Shown here: piece after piece, positions 1 to 13,879 of the stretch
How positions within the stretch are numbered: position 1 is the stretch's first letter
Layout: each line of letters starts with the position of its first letter
DNA from: Niebla homalea
Lineage: Eukaryota > Ascomycota > Lecanoromycetes > Lecanorales > Ramalinaceae
DNA: 64,000 bases
Direction of reading: 5' to 3'
NCBI GenBank assembly: GCA_019925105.1
Contig: JAHGAU010000019.1
Span: 62,001-126,000 of the forward strand
Notes under the pieces: model-generated
The model's input: only the letters and a program-made list of their open reading frames with translations
Databases searched by the model: none
What the model was told of the DNA's origin: nothing
Position numbers and translations under genes: made by a program

Positions 1-99
1 GTATATTAAGTACAATAAGTAAAAGTAACGTAATAATTAAGAATAAAGTAATAAACGGATAAGTAACCTATATTAATAAAAACGGTAATAACACGTACG

Positions 100-1750
100 G
101 GCAATATAATAATAATAAGCCGGATAATACCTAAAATAAATAAAAGAATTAAGGTTAATAAAATATATATATTAAGGTATATAAAATGCGTAATAATAAT
201 ACGGAAATAATAAATAAATAAAAGGATAAAAAGGCCGGTACGGTATTAACGGTAAGGGGTATAAGTGGGGGAAAAGGGTAAAAAGACCGTAATGAAAGTA
301 CCATTAAGGGTATATAAAAAGGAAATAAAGTTAATAAGGAGGATAAAACCTTAAGGAATTAAAGGTAAAAAATAAAAATAATACGTTATTTAATAAATAA
401 AGGTAAAAGGGCGGTAAGGAAAATAATAAAAGCCTTAAAAAGACTTTTTATAATAGAATAAAAGGATATTACGTTAAAAATTTAACCGATACTACGGATT
501 AAGCTAAAAAGTATAAGGGACTTTTACGTGAAAATAAAGATAAAATTAAGGAAAACGGAACGGCTATAAAGCTTTTAAAGGGCGGTAATAAAAACGTTAA
601 TAAAAAGTAAAGACGGCGGCTTAAAGTTAAATATATAAAGTAAAAATATAAAAATAACGGCTTTTTAAATGAAAGAAAATTAAGCGATAAAAATAATAAA
701 GGGGGTACCCGTAATAAAGAATAAGGGGATAACAGAAAAGAAAGCAATTACATTAAGGAAGGCGAAAATAATAACGGTCCGTTTATTTAATAATAAAGAG
801 AAAAACGCGGTAATAAAAGTAAACTTATTATAATTAATAAAAACTTTTAAAATAATAACGGAACCGTTAATAAAATAGATTATTATAATATATAAATTAT
901 AAAATAAAAATATCCTTTTTAATATAATATCTTTAAAAATGAAGGAAAGCTTAAAAAGATTTAAAGCTTAAATTAATAAAAAAAAGTATAAATTAATTAA
1001 GGTTTTAAAATAATCGTTTATTATTATAATAAATAAAATATATTTATTACGTTTTAAGGAAACCGAGAAAAAGACTATATTAAAAAATATAAAAAAAGAA
1101 AATATAATTCTTTATTTAAAATTTAAAATTATTAATTATAGGTTTCCGCCGGTAATAAAAAGACCTAATTCCTTAAGACGTATAAAGAGGTATTCTACCG
1201 TTATATTAAGTGTAATATTAATAAAAATATATAATAACGTTTTAAATAAAAAAATTATTAAAAAAAAATCTTTTAAAATAATTCGGTTATAAAATAAAAT
1301 GGTTAATATTTATTAATATTTTAAGTATTAAAGTTATAAATATATTATTATAAAATATTTTAATATTATAAAATATATAGTTTACGTTAAAAGCTATAAT
1401 ACCTATAAGTATATAAAGTTAATAATTAAAGGGCTTATAAAGGGTACGTTTAAATACGTTGTATATAATAAAGAGGGATACTTAATATAAGATTTTAAGT
1501 ATATAATAAAAGTTAAAAAATTAAACATAAAAAAACTCGGATAATTATAAAAATTTAACGGTATAACGCGTATAAAATTAATTTAATAAATTAATTAAAG
1601 GTAACCTTAAGATATAAACTTAATTAATTAGATAATAAAAGGTAAATAGCGGTAAAGAAAAAAAAACTCTTTATAATTTTAACCTTAAAAACTGGCTATT
1701 TTATATCTTTAATAATAATTAAGAAGGTATTAAAATAGAAAACGTTTAAC
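100..1750 (+). pseudogene. L1 ORF1 (gag-like) remnant
   Basis: This is the position of LINE ORF1, an RNA-binding gag-like protein in Tad-type elements. It was placed by alignment with the same interval of L4, for example the shared block beginning AAAAGGATATTACGTTAA at about 459. Stop codons occur in all frames. I could not confirm Cys-His knuckles because Cys codons are expected to have become Tyr or stop. Boundaries are approximate. Confidence 0.5.
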
Positions 1751-1879
1751 TTTAATAAGAAATCCATAACTTAAACAAGTATAGAAAAGGGAGCCCTTAT
1801 AAAGGTTAATATATAATATATTAACGTTTCTAAAAGTAATATAGTATAATATCCATAAGAAAAGAATTAAAGTAATAAT

Positions 1880-4800
1880 ATTAATATTTAAGTTTAAAAA
1901 GTCGAAAACGTTAATATTAGAATAATATAAAAATTATTATATAACCCGTATATATATTCGTTTATTAACCCGGGAAAAAGGTTTTATTTAACCTTTAAAA
2001 GGGATAAAATAACCAGAATATACTTTTTTATAAATAAGCGGCTTAACGTAAATAGCTAAGATATTATTTATGATAATAAAAACCTTTATATATTCCATAT
2101 TATAAAAAAAGGGGACTTAAAGGATAACCTTAATATTTATAACGTATATAACCTGTTACCGGTTAATAAAGAAAAACCGTTTATAATATTATTATTTGAA
2201 GAAATCTTAATTATTTTAAGTGAATATATATTACTTTAAGACTTTAACCTATATTATTATATATAAAATAAAAAAAACATATAATAAATTACGTTAAATC
2301 GGATAACCTATTAATAGTTACCGCTTAAGTTAACCTTTTATTATTAATATTATAAGGGATTATTACGTAAAAAAGTTATAAATTTAAAATAATAATTAAT
2401 TTAACCTTTAATACGGAAAAGGTTACCGGCGTAATTATAATATATAGGCCGTAAAAGGACTTAAAATATAACTCGGATTATATACCGATATAAATAACCT
2501 TGGATTAAACCGTTAATACGACCTTATTATTATTAATAAAAAGGGCGTAGAAAACGGTTAAGGTAATAAAGGTTTATATAAAAACGGAAAAGACAATAAT
2601 ATAATTCACGGACCTCCCTTAGTTAAATAATAAAGACCGGATTAACCTTTTTATAAAACGAATAATAAAGGTATTAAATAAAAAAATTAATAAAATAATC
2701 TTAATAATAAAACTTTCTTAAAGAGTTAAAATTTATTAAAATAAAGGATATATAATTACAATTATAAAGGTGAAAAAACTAATAAAGTAAACTTTTAAAT
2801 ATAAGAATTAAAAGATATTTAATTAATTAAGGATTACTTAAAAGGAAAAAGAAAAGATTATTAAGAAAGTTAAATAAATATATTTTTAATTTATAATATA
2901 TAACTTAACGGTTTTACTTCGTAATATTTAAAAGTTAATAAAATATAATAAAGAATAAAATAAAAAATTAAAACTTATCTTTAAATTCCTATTTTTTAAG
3001 AGACTTAATAATATATTAATTAATACCTTTAACGGTAAAATTAAAACCCTTAAAAAAGCATTTTTCCCCCTCCGTTAAAAACTGATTTAAACGATATTAA
3101 TAATATTATATATCTTAATCCCGTATTAATAAATAGAATAATAACATAAAATATAATAATTAAAACGATTAATAAATTAAAGAAAAATAAAACTTTAAGA
3201 CCGAATAAAATCCTTAATAGATTCTTATTAATAATAGTATTACCGTTTAAAAGGGTTTTTATCCATCTTTTTTAAATATATTTTAATATCGGTTATTATT
3301 TACGTAAGTTTAAGGAAATAAAGATGATTATCCTTAAGAAGCTTATTAAGCCGGATTATTTTAAAATAAAATCTTATAGATTTATTATACTCCTTTATAT
3401 ATTAAAAAAGGCCTTAAAGATAATAATAATAAAGATTCTTAATAACTATATAGAGAATTACGGACTTCTCCCTGATTAATAAATAAAAGTAAAAAAAATC
3501 GGTTAATAAAAATAGCCCTTAAAAGATTAATTAACGGTATATATACGGTATAAAGTTATAGGAAGAAATATATTATAAGTCTTTTTTCTTTCGATATTAT
3601 AAGTATTTTTAATAAAATAAATTATTAAAGGTTATTATATAATTTAAGGAAGAAAAGAATATTATTTTTCTTAATTAAATAAATGAAAAGTTTCTTAAGT
3701 AATTAAGTTATATCGATTAACTTAAGATAAAAAATAAGCTTAATAAAGTCCATTATAATAAGGATTCCTTAAGAATTACTTATTTTTTTTATATTATTCT
3801 TATTCTTTAACGGTTTATTAATTAAGGAGCTTATTAAGTTAAAATAAAAGGTTTAAATTAAAAGCTTTATTAATAACGTTTATTTTTTAGCCTATAATAT
3901 TTTTATATATATGAATTATTTAAAATTAAAATAAGCTTATAAAATCTATCTTTAATAAGTAAGAATTTACGGGGCTTAATTTATACCGTATAAGTATAAG
4001 CTTATTTATATAATTAAAAGTTTAAAGTTATATAATATAATAGCTATAATAGATTTAAATAGAATTATAATAAAGCCGGCTACCAATATTAAAGTCCTTA
4101 ATTTTTAAGTAAATAAGAAGCTTAATTAAAAGGATTATATAAGAAAGGTTTAAAAAAAAATAACTTTATAAGAAAAAAACCTTACTTATCTTATTATATT
4201 AATATAAAGAATTACGTTATAAAAGCCCGGACCGTTTATTAGGCTATAATAAAGCCAGCTATAATATACGCTATAATTATCTAATATATACTTAAGGGTA
4301 CTCCGAGATATAAGAAGGAGCTTATTTAAATATTATAGAAAGTCTAAAACCGGTATTTAAAAGTAATTAATAATACTTATAAAATAATCCTTATCCCGGT
4401 ATTAAAGTTTAAGGTTTTTATACCGTTAATTAAAATCTTATTAAATTAAATAATCGCTTAAATAAGGTTAAAGAAATATATATACTTAATTACGATAATA
4501 GGAAACGGGCGGATCCGTTAAAATCTTAATAAGCTTTAAGTTAAAAAAAATAAATTAAAGATATTTATCCCCTTTTTTATTAAGATAAAATAAAAATAAA
4601 TTAAAAAAGAAGTTAACCTTATTAATATCCCGGAGGTTAATTTAAATACGTATAAACTCCCGCCAGGCGTAAGAAAAACCGAAATTAAAGGGATTTAAAA
4701 AGTAAAAACTATAATAATCGCCTTATAAATTATAATAAATTAAATTAAATATTAACGGAAATATAAGGACTTTATACCTTAAAATTATTATTATTTAATT

Positions 4801-5060
4801 CTTAACGATAAAAAGATTATTAATAAGTATTTCCGTTATTATAATATTATAAAGAAAGATAATAATATATTAACGATTTAACTTTAAACGGATAAAAATA
4901 ATTTAACTTATTTTTTATCTATTATATATATTAAAGGTCGGATAAACGCCGGATATAAATATAAATAAAGAAAGTAAAACGTTATATATATTTTTATTTT
5001 TTATTCTTTATTTATAAAAGTTAAATTAATATTTATTATAAAAATTAATATTTATAATTA
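1880..5060 (+). pseudogene. L1 ORF2 (endonuclease-RT-Cys motif) remnant
   Basis: Decayed LINE polyprotein. In order on the plus strand: an apurinic-type endonuclease motif near 1,921-1,950 reading II*KLLYNP (intact family form is like AIQEPW-NP); the RT motif KTLRPNKILNRF near 3,190 (equivalent to KAPGPDGI-N-F); DIISIFNKINY near 3,585-3,630 (equivalent to LDIKGAFDKVN); the catalytic box FINNVYFLAYN near 3,867-3,900, where the Asp-Asp pair has become Asn-Asn; and a C-terminal Cys motif near 4,940-4,965 with Cys changed to Tyr. In-frame stops occur at former Gln and Trp codons. Nothing here can be translated as a working protein. Confidence 0.8.
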
Positions 5061-5718
5061 CCGTTAAATATTATCTATAAAGCGAAATATCCGGATAGTT
5101 ATTAAGTTTATAATATTTACCGGATTATTATTATAATTTTTAACTTTATTATAGAAATAAACGAGGTTATTAAAGACTTTACGGAGAAAACCCGTTACCG
5201 GTTAAAAAAAAAAAAGAGAAGTAGAAACCGGTTATATTAATTATATAAACCGGAAAATATCTTTTATAACCATAAAGATATAATAATAAACGTTTATTAA
5301 AAATCCTTAAAGGAATTAACGGCGATAATAATATAAAAGGGGTATATATTAAGTATATAAATATTAATAAGAATATTTAGAGGCGTTACGTAAGGCTAAA
5401 ATAATATAAATATATAAAGGAGCGGAAATATAATGAGCTTAAAGGTAACCCTTATAAGGATACGGTTATAATATTATTAATTTTCATAAAAAAGTTAAAA
5501 CACAGAAAGTATATGAATAAATTATTATTCTCTGGACGGTTATTAATATCCTTTACCTTAAGGGATAAAAAGTAAAAACTTAATAAATACCGGTTTTTGC
5601 CTTAACGTTATAAGTATCAGGTTTTTACGGTTATTAATAAGGTTAAAAGGCTGCGTATTAAGGAATGCCGGAATTAGCTTAGTTAGATCCGTAGTATAAA
5701 TCAATCAATCAATCAATA

Positions 5719-6720
5719 ATAAGGAAAATATCCTTACTTTATAATTTATATATTATAATAATTTATTTTATTTACGGTTCCATTATTACCTTAAAAGCTT
5801 TTATTAATTATAACGGATTTATTTATATAATTACGTTCTTCTCCTTATTATTAAATAAACGGACCGTTATTATTTTTATTTTTTTTAATATAGCCGTTTT
5901 TTCCTCCGTTATCCCTTTATTTTTTACCGCGGGTACCCTTTTTATTATCTTTATCGTTTAATTCTTTTTTATTTAAAAGGTTATTATTTTTATATTTTCG
6001 CTTTATATACTTAATTTTAAGCCGTTTTCTTTATTCTTTATTAACGTTTTCGTTACCGCCCTTTAAGAGCTTTATAACCGCTCCGTTTCCCCTAGTTTTA
6101 TTTTTATTTTTATTTTTATATAGAAATCCCTTATACCTTTTAATTTAATCCGTAATATCGGTTAAGTTTCTAACGTAATATCTTTTTACTCTACCGTAAA
6201 ATGTCTTTTTAAAGTTTTTACCGCCTCCCTTATCGCCCTTTCGTTTTTATTTATCGGGCGATATACCGTTTCCGTTTTTTATTTTTAATCCCTTAAGGTT
6301 TTATCCTTTTTATTAATTTTATTTCCCTTTTATATACCCTTATTAATACTTTTATCGCGGTCTTCTTACCTTTTCCCTTTACTTATACCCCTCGTTATTA
6401 ATACCGTACCGGCCTTTTTACCCCTTTACTTACTTATTACCTCCGTATTATTATTATATGTTTTACGCGTTTTAATATATATATTTTATTAACCTTAATT
6501 TCCTTATTTATTTTAAGCATTATCCGGCTTATTATTATTATATTACCTATATATATTATCGCCGTTTCTATTAATATAAGTTACTTATTTATTTACCATT
6601 TTATTCTTTATTATTACGCCGCTTCTATTTATCGTATTTAATATATTTCCTTTATTATTACGAGAGCTATACGTATACGTCTCGTTTTGGACCTCTAGGG
6701 TCCCTTTGTTCGTCGCCATT
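5719..6720 (-). mobile_element. L2: 5' portion of a minus-strand LINE
   Basis: Reading on the minus strand from 6,719, this begins with the family 5' end (ATGGCGACGAACAAAGGGAC) and continues through about 1 kb of 5' region and ORF1, matching 7,341-8,330 of L4. It stops at the 3' tail of L1. The simplest reading is that L1 inserted into L2 in the opposite orientation and the rest of L2 lies left of the window. The 5'-most ~40 bp keep CpA, unlike the body. Confidence 0.85.
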
Positions 6721-7340
6721 TAATATTAAGGGTATTATATCGATTAACCAGTTTAAAGTTATTTCTATCGGTATATAATTTAAGTTATATCTTAGGTCAT
6801 TTTAAAGTCTACATATTAATACTATATTAATAATTTCCTTTAAATTAAATATTAAATTAATTATTATTTTAAATCACCGATCTTTTTACGTTATAGTACC
6901 TTATAGTATTAATAATAAAAGATTGGATATCGTAATAATTATTAATAGTTTTTCTAATTTAACGTAATTTATTTTATAGCCTTCTTTATTTTATAAGCTA
7001 TAATAAAGGTTAAAATCTCTTAATAGAATATGCTTATTAAGTATAAATACGTTACCCTTAAGTAACGGTATTTTTAAAAAAAAATACTTATTTTATTAAT
7101 TAATAACGGGCTATATATATTATAAATACTTGAGTCGCCTTCTGCCTTCCTTTTTTATATAATCCGGAGTATATATGGATTTTTACTATAATAAATAACA
7201 TTTTAACTATTTATATTTAGTTTCTTATTTATAAAGAAATATATGTAAATTATTTCGTTTCCTTTTAAGATTAAATAAAGCTTTTTATTCAAAATAATCA
7301 AAGAATATATATAATAATGATTAAAATATTTTATAATTTG
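6721..7340 (-). mobile_element. L3 part 1: minus-strand LINE fragment (endonuclease region)
   Basis: Matches the endonuclease region of L5 (about 20,060-20,640) in the same minus orientation. It begins immediately outside the 5' end of L2 and ends at the 5' end of L4. It continues at 13,106 on the other side of L4, so L4 split it. A short AT-rich target duplication (ATATATAATAAT) is visible just upstream of L4 and just after the L4 tail. Confidence 0.8.
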
Positions 7341-7469
7341 AAATGGCGACGAACAACGGGACCCCAGAGGTCAGAAACGATGCACGCGTATATAACTTAA
7401 ATAATAATAAAGATAATACTTTAAAGGCGATAAGCGGAAGCGGAATAATAATAAAAATAAAAAGGGAGG

Positions 7470-9150
7470 AAGGGTAAATAGCTTAAGTTAATAAAAACGG
7501 TAATAAATCGTATAAATAACGCAATAAATATGAAATAAAAAGGCTTTAAATTAAATAAGGAGCTTATAATTAATAAGATACGCGTAAAGGGACGCGTATA
7601 ATACGTAAAGGTATTATTATAAAAGGTAATAAATAAAGGGCGGAAGGGACGAAAATAATATATAAGGACGGATAAAGGATAAACGGAAATATAAAAAATT
7701 TTATTAAATATATATAAATTAAGAGAAAATTAAGTAAAAATAGGAAAATATTAAATAAATAGGAATAAGCTATAAAAAAAATAAATTATTAAATATATAA
7801 AAAAAAAATAAAAAAAGAGGAAGTAATAAAAACGTTAAAAAACCTCCTTATAATTATATAAAAGGATATTACGTTAAAGACCTGGCCGATACTATAAATC
7901 GGGCTACGGGGAGTAAGAGACTTTTACGTAAATATAAGGAAAGATTTAAGGGAGTTAAAAAGGCTATATAAAGCTTAAAAGGCAATAATAAAAGTGCCGG
8001 CGGATAAAGGCAAAAGGAAATAGAGAGGATACGTATAAAGTAAAAGAGTAATAAGGAAGGCTTTAAGGAAGGAAGCGGGGATAAGTTAAGTAATAAAAGC
8101 CATAAAAACGGCGTTAATATTAATAATAAAGGAAATAAGGGTAAAAAAGAAAACGGCGGCGTTAAGGAAAATAAGGATAATAATTATATAATTATCGGGC
8201 GAAAAAAAAAGGAATATAATAATAAAGGTAAATTTATTATAATTAATAAAGGCGTTTAAGGTAATAAGTAAATTATTAATAAAATAAATTATTACGGTAT
8301 ATAAATTATAAAGTAAAAATATCCTTTTTAATATAGCCTTATTAAAGGCGAAAAAGGGGCTAAAGAAGTTAAAAAGATAAATCAATAAAAAGGGATATAA
8401 GACGGTAAAGGTATTAAAGTAATCCTTTATTATTATAATAAATAAGATATATTTAATAAGGTTTACGGGGGAGGAAAAGGAAGTTACCTTAAAACGGATA
8501 AAGAAGGAGAATATAGTTTTTTACCTTAGGTTAAAGATTATTAATTATAGTCTTCCCTTTATAATAAAAAGGTTAAACGCCTTTAATTATATAAAGAAAT
8601 ACTTTATAATTATCTTAAGCGTAATATTAATAAGGATATACGATGATATCCTTAATAAAGGGGTAATAAAGGGTAGGTCCCTTAAATTAATAAGACCTTA
8701 AAACCGGGTAACGGATATTTATTAATATTTTAAATATTAAAGGTACGGGTATATTATTATGAAGTACCCCAATAATATGAAATATATAATATATATTGAA
8801 AAACATAATATATATAAATATATTAGCTTAATAATAAAGGGCTTAATGAAAAACGCGTTAAAATATATAGCATACGGTAATAATAATTATTCGGCATAAG
8901 ACTTATAATATATAATAAAAATAAAAGAAACTTAACGTAAAGAAATTAAGATAATAATTAAGGTTTAACGTTATAATTTATATAAATTTAAACCGGTAAA
9001 GTAATTAAAAACGGTCTTAAGACGTAAATAAAGCCTATTAAATAAGGAAGGGTAAAACGTAATAACCGATAACGTAAAGAAAAGGAAACTTATAGCGATA
9101 TTAACCCTTAAAGCCGGCCGCCCAACCGGGATTATTATTATAATGAAAAA
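7470..9150 (+). pseudogene. L4 ORF1 (gag-like) remnant
   Basis: First LINE ORF, decayed, between the 5' UTR and the endonuclease. It aligns with L1, L2, L5, L7 and L8. A 99-codon open frame on the opposite strand here is an antisense by-product of RIP, which removes CpA/TpG and so spares some antisense frames; it is not a gene. Exact limits and zinc knuckles could not be read. Confidence 0.5.
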
Positions 9151-9199
9151 ACCAGGATAAATAACGTTCGGCCTTAAAAAAAAACCGTTTATATAAATA

Positions 9200-12100
9200 A
9201 AAATCGATAAAAAGAGCTTAACGGACGTTAATATTTAATATATTTACGCTTTTAAGAATAATATAATATAATATATATAAGGAAGTAATTAAAGTTATAA
9301 TATTAATATTTAAATTTAAAGAAATAAAAAATATTAATATTATAACGATATAAAAGCTATTATATAATCCGTATATTTATTCTTTAATTAACCCGGAAAA
9401 TGGTTTTTATTTAACCTTTAAAAATAATGAAATAACGCGGATATATTTCTTTATTAATAAAAGGCTAAATATAAATAGTTAAAACGTTACTTATTACGGA
9501 AAGAACCTATATATACTCCGGATTTTATAAAAAAAGGATATTAAAAGTATTTTAAATATTTATAATATATATAATCCGTTACCGGTTAATAAAAAGGGAC
9601 CCTTTACGATCTTATTACTTAAGGATATTATAGTTATATTTAATAAATACCTTTTAATAAAGGACTTTAATTTTTATTACGTTTAATAAAATAAAGACGA
9701 TTATATAATTAATTATATTAAATCTAAAGAGTTATTAATAATTACTATATAATCTAATTTTACGTTATTAACGTTAAAAAAGGCTATTATATAAAAAAGC
9801 TATAAACTTAAGATTACGATTAACTTAATATTTAACTTAAAAGGTATTATTAACTTAATTATAATATACGGACCTTAAAAGGACTTAAAATATAATTCAA
9901 ATTACGTCCCGATATAAATAATTTTAAATTAATTTATTAATATAATTCTATTTTTACTATTTAAATAAACGTAAAAAACGGCTAAGGAAGTTAAAATATT
10001 AATAAAAATAATAAAGATAATATTTTAATTAACGGAGCTTTTCCGGCTTAATAATAAGGAATAAATTAACCGTTTTATAAAGCGGGTAATAAAGGCTTTA
10101 AATAAAATAATTAACGTTATAATTTTAATAATAAAATTATCTTAAAAAGTTAAAACCTATTAAAACGAGAAATATATAAAGGCAATTATAAAAATAAAAG
10201 CGCTTATAAAGTAAGTTATTAAATATAAAAACCGGGAAACGCTTTAACGGTTAAAGGAAATTTAAAAAGAAAAAAAAAATTATCTAAAAGGCTAAATAAA
10301 CGTACTTCCGGGCTATAATATATAACTTAGCGGTTTCCTTTCGTAATATTTAAAAGTTAATAAAATACGGTAAAAAATAAAATAGGAAACTTAAATTTAT
10401 TTTTAAGTTTTTACCCTTAAAAAGACCAGATGGTATAATAATAAATATTTTTAACGGTAAAATTAAGGCTCTTAAAGGGGCGTTCTTTCCCCCGTTACCG
10501 GAAGTTAACTTAATAGATATTAACGGTACGGTATATCCTAAATTAATAATAATAAGTAAAATAATAACCTAAGAAATAATAATTAAAATAATTAATAAAT
10601 TAAAGAAAAATAAAGCCCCCGGATTTAACGATATATTAAATAAGTTCTTATTTATAATAATATCGTTATTTAGAAAGGTTTTTATTTACCTATTTTAAGC
10701 TTATTTTAATATAAAATATTATTTTTATAAATTTAAGGAAATTAAAATAATTATCCTTAAAAAACCGGTTAAGTTAAATTACTTAAAGGTAAAGTCCTAT
10801 AGACTTATAATATTCCTTTATATATTAAGGAAAACTTTAAAGACGGTAATTATAAAGATCTTAAGTAATTACGTAAAAGAATATAGGTTACTTTTTAATT
10901 AATAAATAAAAATAAGAAAAGGATAATTAACAGAAACGGCTTTTAAAAGCTTAATTAATAACGTATATACGGTATAAAACTATAAAAAGAAATACATTAT
11001 AAGTCTTCTTTCTTTAAATATTATAAAGGCGTTTAATAAAATAAATTATTAAAAATTATTATATAATTTACGGAAAAAAAGAATTTTATTTTTTTTTATA
11101 AATTAAATAAAAAATTTCTTAAGTAATTAAACGATATTAATTAACTTAAAATAGAAAATAAATATAATAAAGCCCGTAATAATAGGGATTCCTTAAAGGT
11201 TATTTATCTTTTTAATTTTATTTTTATTCTTTAATAACCCGTTTATTAAAGACTTAATAAAGCTAAAATAAAAGGTTTAAATAAAAAGCTTTATTAACGA
11301 TATTTACCTTTTAACCTATAATACGTTTATTTATATAAATTATTTAAAGTTAAAATAAGTTTATAAAGTTTATTTATAATAAATAAAAATATATAAAGCT
11401 TAATTTACTTTATATAAATATAAGTTTATTTATATAATAAGGAGTTTAAAGCTATATAATATAATAATTATAATAGACTTAAATAATATAACGGTAAAAC
11501 CGGAAATTAATATTAAAATATTTAATTTATAAATCGATAAGAAATTAGATTAAAAAGATTATATAAAAAAGGTTTAAAAGAAAATAATTTTACAGGAGAA
11601 AGACCTTATTTACCTTATAGTAACGATATAAAAAGCTACCTTATAAAAAATTAAAATTATTTATTAAGTAATTATAAAGTTTATGATAACGTATATAATA
11701 GCCATTTAATACGTACTTAAAAGTATATTTAAATATAAGAAAAAGCCCGTCCGGTAATTATAAAAATCTAAAAGCGATACTTAAGAATAATAAATAAAGC
11801 ATATAAAGTAACTCCCGTCCCGGTACTAGAATCCAAGGTCTTTATATTATTAATAAAGTTAATTTTAAATTAAATAATCGCTTAAATAAAATTTAAAAGG
11901 GATATAAACTTAATTATATTAATAAGAAATAAACGTATTTATTAAAACTATAAAAGGCCTTAAATAAGTAAGCGTAAAGAAGTAATATTTACTTCTTTTA
12001 TAAAAATTAAATTAAAATAAATTAAAAAAAAGGTTAATTTAACTTACGTTTAAAAAGTTAATATAAGAATATATAAATTCTTATTTAAAGTAAAAGTAAC

Positions 12101-12650
12101 AGAAAAGAAAAAGGCCGTAAGGGCGAAGTTAATAGTAATTACCTTATAAATTATAAAGAAGTAAATAAAATATTAACGTAAATATAAAGAATTAATCCCT
12201 TAAAAGCAATAATACTTAACGTTAAATAACGATAAAATTATTAATAAATATCTCCGGTATTATAAGATTATAAGGAAAGGTAATAATACGTTAATAATTT
12301 AATTCCGGATAAGTTAAAATAGCTTAATTTATTTCCTTTTTATTATATATATTAATAACCAGATTAATATTAATTATAAGTATAAATAATAAAATTAAAA
12401 CGCCGTATATATATTAATTTCTTATTTATTATTTAAGGAGCTTAAACTAAGATTAATTAAAAGGGTAAGGATTAACGATTATCGTTAAATACTTATTAAT
12501 AAAAAAGGTATTAAAACGGCCGTTAAATTTATAATAACTATAAGTTTATTATTATAGTTTAACCTAGTTAAAAAGATAAAAAAAATAATTAAGGATTTAA
12601 TTAAAAAATTTTATTATTAACCCGGGAATAAAAAATAACGGCGGGAAAAT
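9200..12650 (+). pseudogene. L4 ORF2 (endonuclease, RT, C-terminal Cys motif) remnant
   Basis: Decayed polyprotein that would nick target DNA and reverse-transcribe the element RNA. The endonuclease box at 9,342-9,371 reads ITI*KLLYNP. The RT motif at 10,612-10,650 reads KAPGFNDILNKFL, very close to the LINE consensus. Next, 11,008-11,052 reads LSLNIIKAFNKINY. The catalytic box at 11,290-11,325 reads FINDIYLLTYNT, with one of the two Asp changed to Asn. The C-terminal Cys motif near 12,360-12,390 has Tyr in place of Cys. In-frame stops fall at former Gln and Trp codons. Domain order and motif spellings support a Tad1-type LINE; the clade assignment is from motif recall, not a tree. Confidence 0.85.
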
Positions 12651-13105
12651 TATACCCAATAAAGGATTAAAAGGCTATAAATACCGGGGCGGTATAAAAA
12701 ATAATATTATATTGGTCAATAAAGTTATATAAATAAAATAATAATAATATATATATTAATAAAAATATTTAATAATATAATCAGAATTTTAAAATTTTAA
12801 TATTAAATAGACCCGTAAAGTAATAGAAGAATAATAAATTTAAGGGTAACCCTTAAATAGATTTAATTATAATATTATAGGTTTTCTTAAAAAAAATATA
12901 TAAATTAATTTTTACTCTTTAAACGGCCGTAAATATTCTTAACCCTTAAAACGTAAATAAAGGCTAAGTAAATACCGGTTTTTATTTTTAACGTTATAGA
13001 TATCGGGTTTTTTACGGTTATTAATAAAGCTAAATAACCGAGTATTAAAGAACGCCGGAATTAACTCAGTTAGATCCGTAATATAAATCAATCAATCAAT
13101 TAATA

Positions 13106-13472
13106 TATAATAATTATATAATAACTTTTATATTATTATAATATTAACGTTATTTATTTCTTTAAACTTAAATATTAATGATATTATTTTAGTTATCTTA
13201 TTTTATATATTATATTATATGATTCCTAAAAATATTAATACATTATATATTAACTTCTATTAAAACCCCCTTATTAACGTTTACTTAAGCTATTAACACT
13301 TTATTAAAGTTAGATATTATTTATTCCCGTTTTTATAATTATTATTATCGTTTTAAGGCAATTTAATTTAAAGATCAATATTATAGTAACTTTCTCTTTC
13401 CTTATATTATTTATTATACTTTTTTACCCGTTTCTATTTGATTAACTTTTTTTTCATTTTAAGATTATTTTT
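13106..13472 (-). mobile_element. L3 part 2: 5'-truncated end of minus-strand LINE
   Basis: Continues L3 after L4 and matches L5 from about 20,630 to about 21,000. Homology stops at about 13,472, in the middle of the element, so L3 is 5'-truncated there, as is common for LINEs. The next bases (GGGGGGCGAGCGCGGCG) are unlike any LINE copy in the window. Confidence 0.75.
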
Positions 13473-13879
13473 AGGGGGGCGAGCGCGGCGAAATGGCATT
13501 TTTACGTGCAAAAGATAAACTATAGAATAATTAAATATTTCAAGGGTAAAAGACGATTTCATTAAAAGCCCTTAAACCTTATCCGGTAAATTACGTAGTT
13601 AATATAAATAAAGCAATAATAAATATTTAATAATTTATTAATACCTATAATTAATCCTAAATAAACCTAATTACCACATAAGGCCAATAAAAAGGGGTTA
13701 TAAGGATTTAGCGTTAAAAAATTAAAGTTAAGATTAAATAAGGTTAATTTAAAAAGTAACGTAATAAAATATTTAAAGTGAAATCTTAATAATAAAAAAA
13801 TAAAATTATATAATTAAAGCTACTTCCCCCCGATTAAGCTTAATATTATTATTAAATCCTTATTATAAATTATAACGTT
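13473..13879. other. Non-LINE flank, partly spared from RIP
   Basis: 407 bp between truncated L3 and X1. The first ~50 bp are strikingly G+C-rich for this window and keep CpA (GGGGGGCGAGCGCGGCG, then ATGGCATTTTTACGTGCA). The rest is AT-rich with some CpA left. No second copy is visible in the window and no coding frame is convincing. It may be the pre-insertion host or older element sequence. Confidence 0.5.

Larger units (their letters stand above)
1..5718 (+). mobile_element. L1: Tad1-like LINE, 5' end just outside window
   Basis: This is a non-LTR retrotransposon, nearly full length. It aligns through its whole length with the full-length copies L4 and L8; landmarks at +519 in L4 occur near position 459 here, so about 60 bp of its 5' end lie before the window. 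It ends in a tetranucleotide tail (ATCA)n at 5,700-5,717, preceded by the family 3' end around GCCGGAATTAGCTTAGTTAG. Decayed ORF1 and ORF2 (endonuclease, reverse transcriptase, C-terminal Cys motif) are recognisable on the plus strand. CpA is nearly absent from the body but intact in the tail. It is inserted head-on into L2, whose 5' part begins directly after the tail. Confidence 0.9.
7341..13105 (+). mobile_element. L4: full-length Tad1-like LINE
   Basis: Complete copy of about 5.77 kb. The 5' end is AAATGGCGACGAACAACGGG and the 3' end is an (ATCA)n tail at about 13,086-13,103. Length and ends agree with L5, L7 and L8, which defines the family's full length. It is inserted head-on into L3. 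Both ORFs are broken by many stops. Overall A+T is very high, CpA is depleted internally, and CpA is retained at both extreme ends. Confidence 0.93.

Noticed and set aside
499..747. 82-codon minus-strand open frame
   Set aside because: Antisense to LINE ORF1 in L1; low-complexity Leu/Phe/Ser-rich translation typical of RIP-mutated antisense sequence.
5700..5717. (ATCA)n as an independent microsatellite or CRISPR-like repeat
   Set aside because: It always sits at the 3' end of the same LINE in the right orientation, six times in the window, so it is the element tail.
8086..8385. 99-codon minus-strand open frame with hydrophobic runs, resembling a membrane protein
   Set aside because: Antisense to ORF1 of L4; the same frame recurs at 52,690-52,989 in L8. 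AT-rich codons give false Phe/Ile membrane-like segments.
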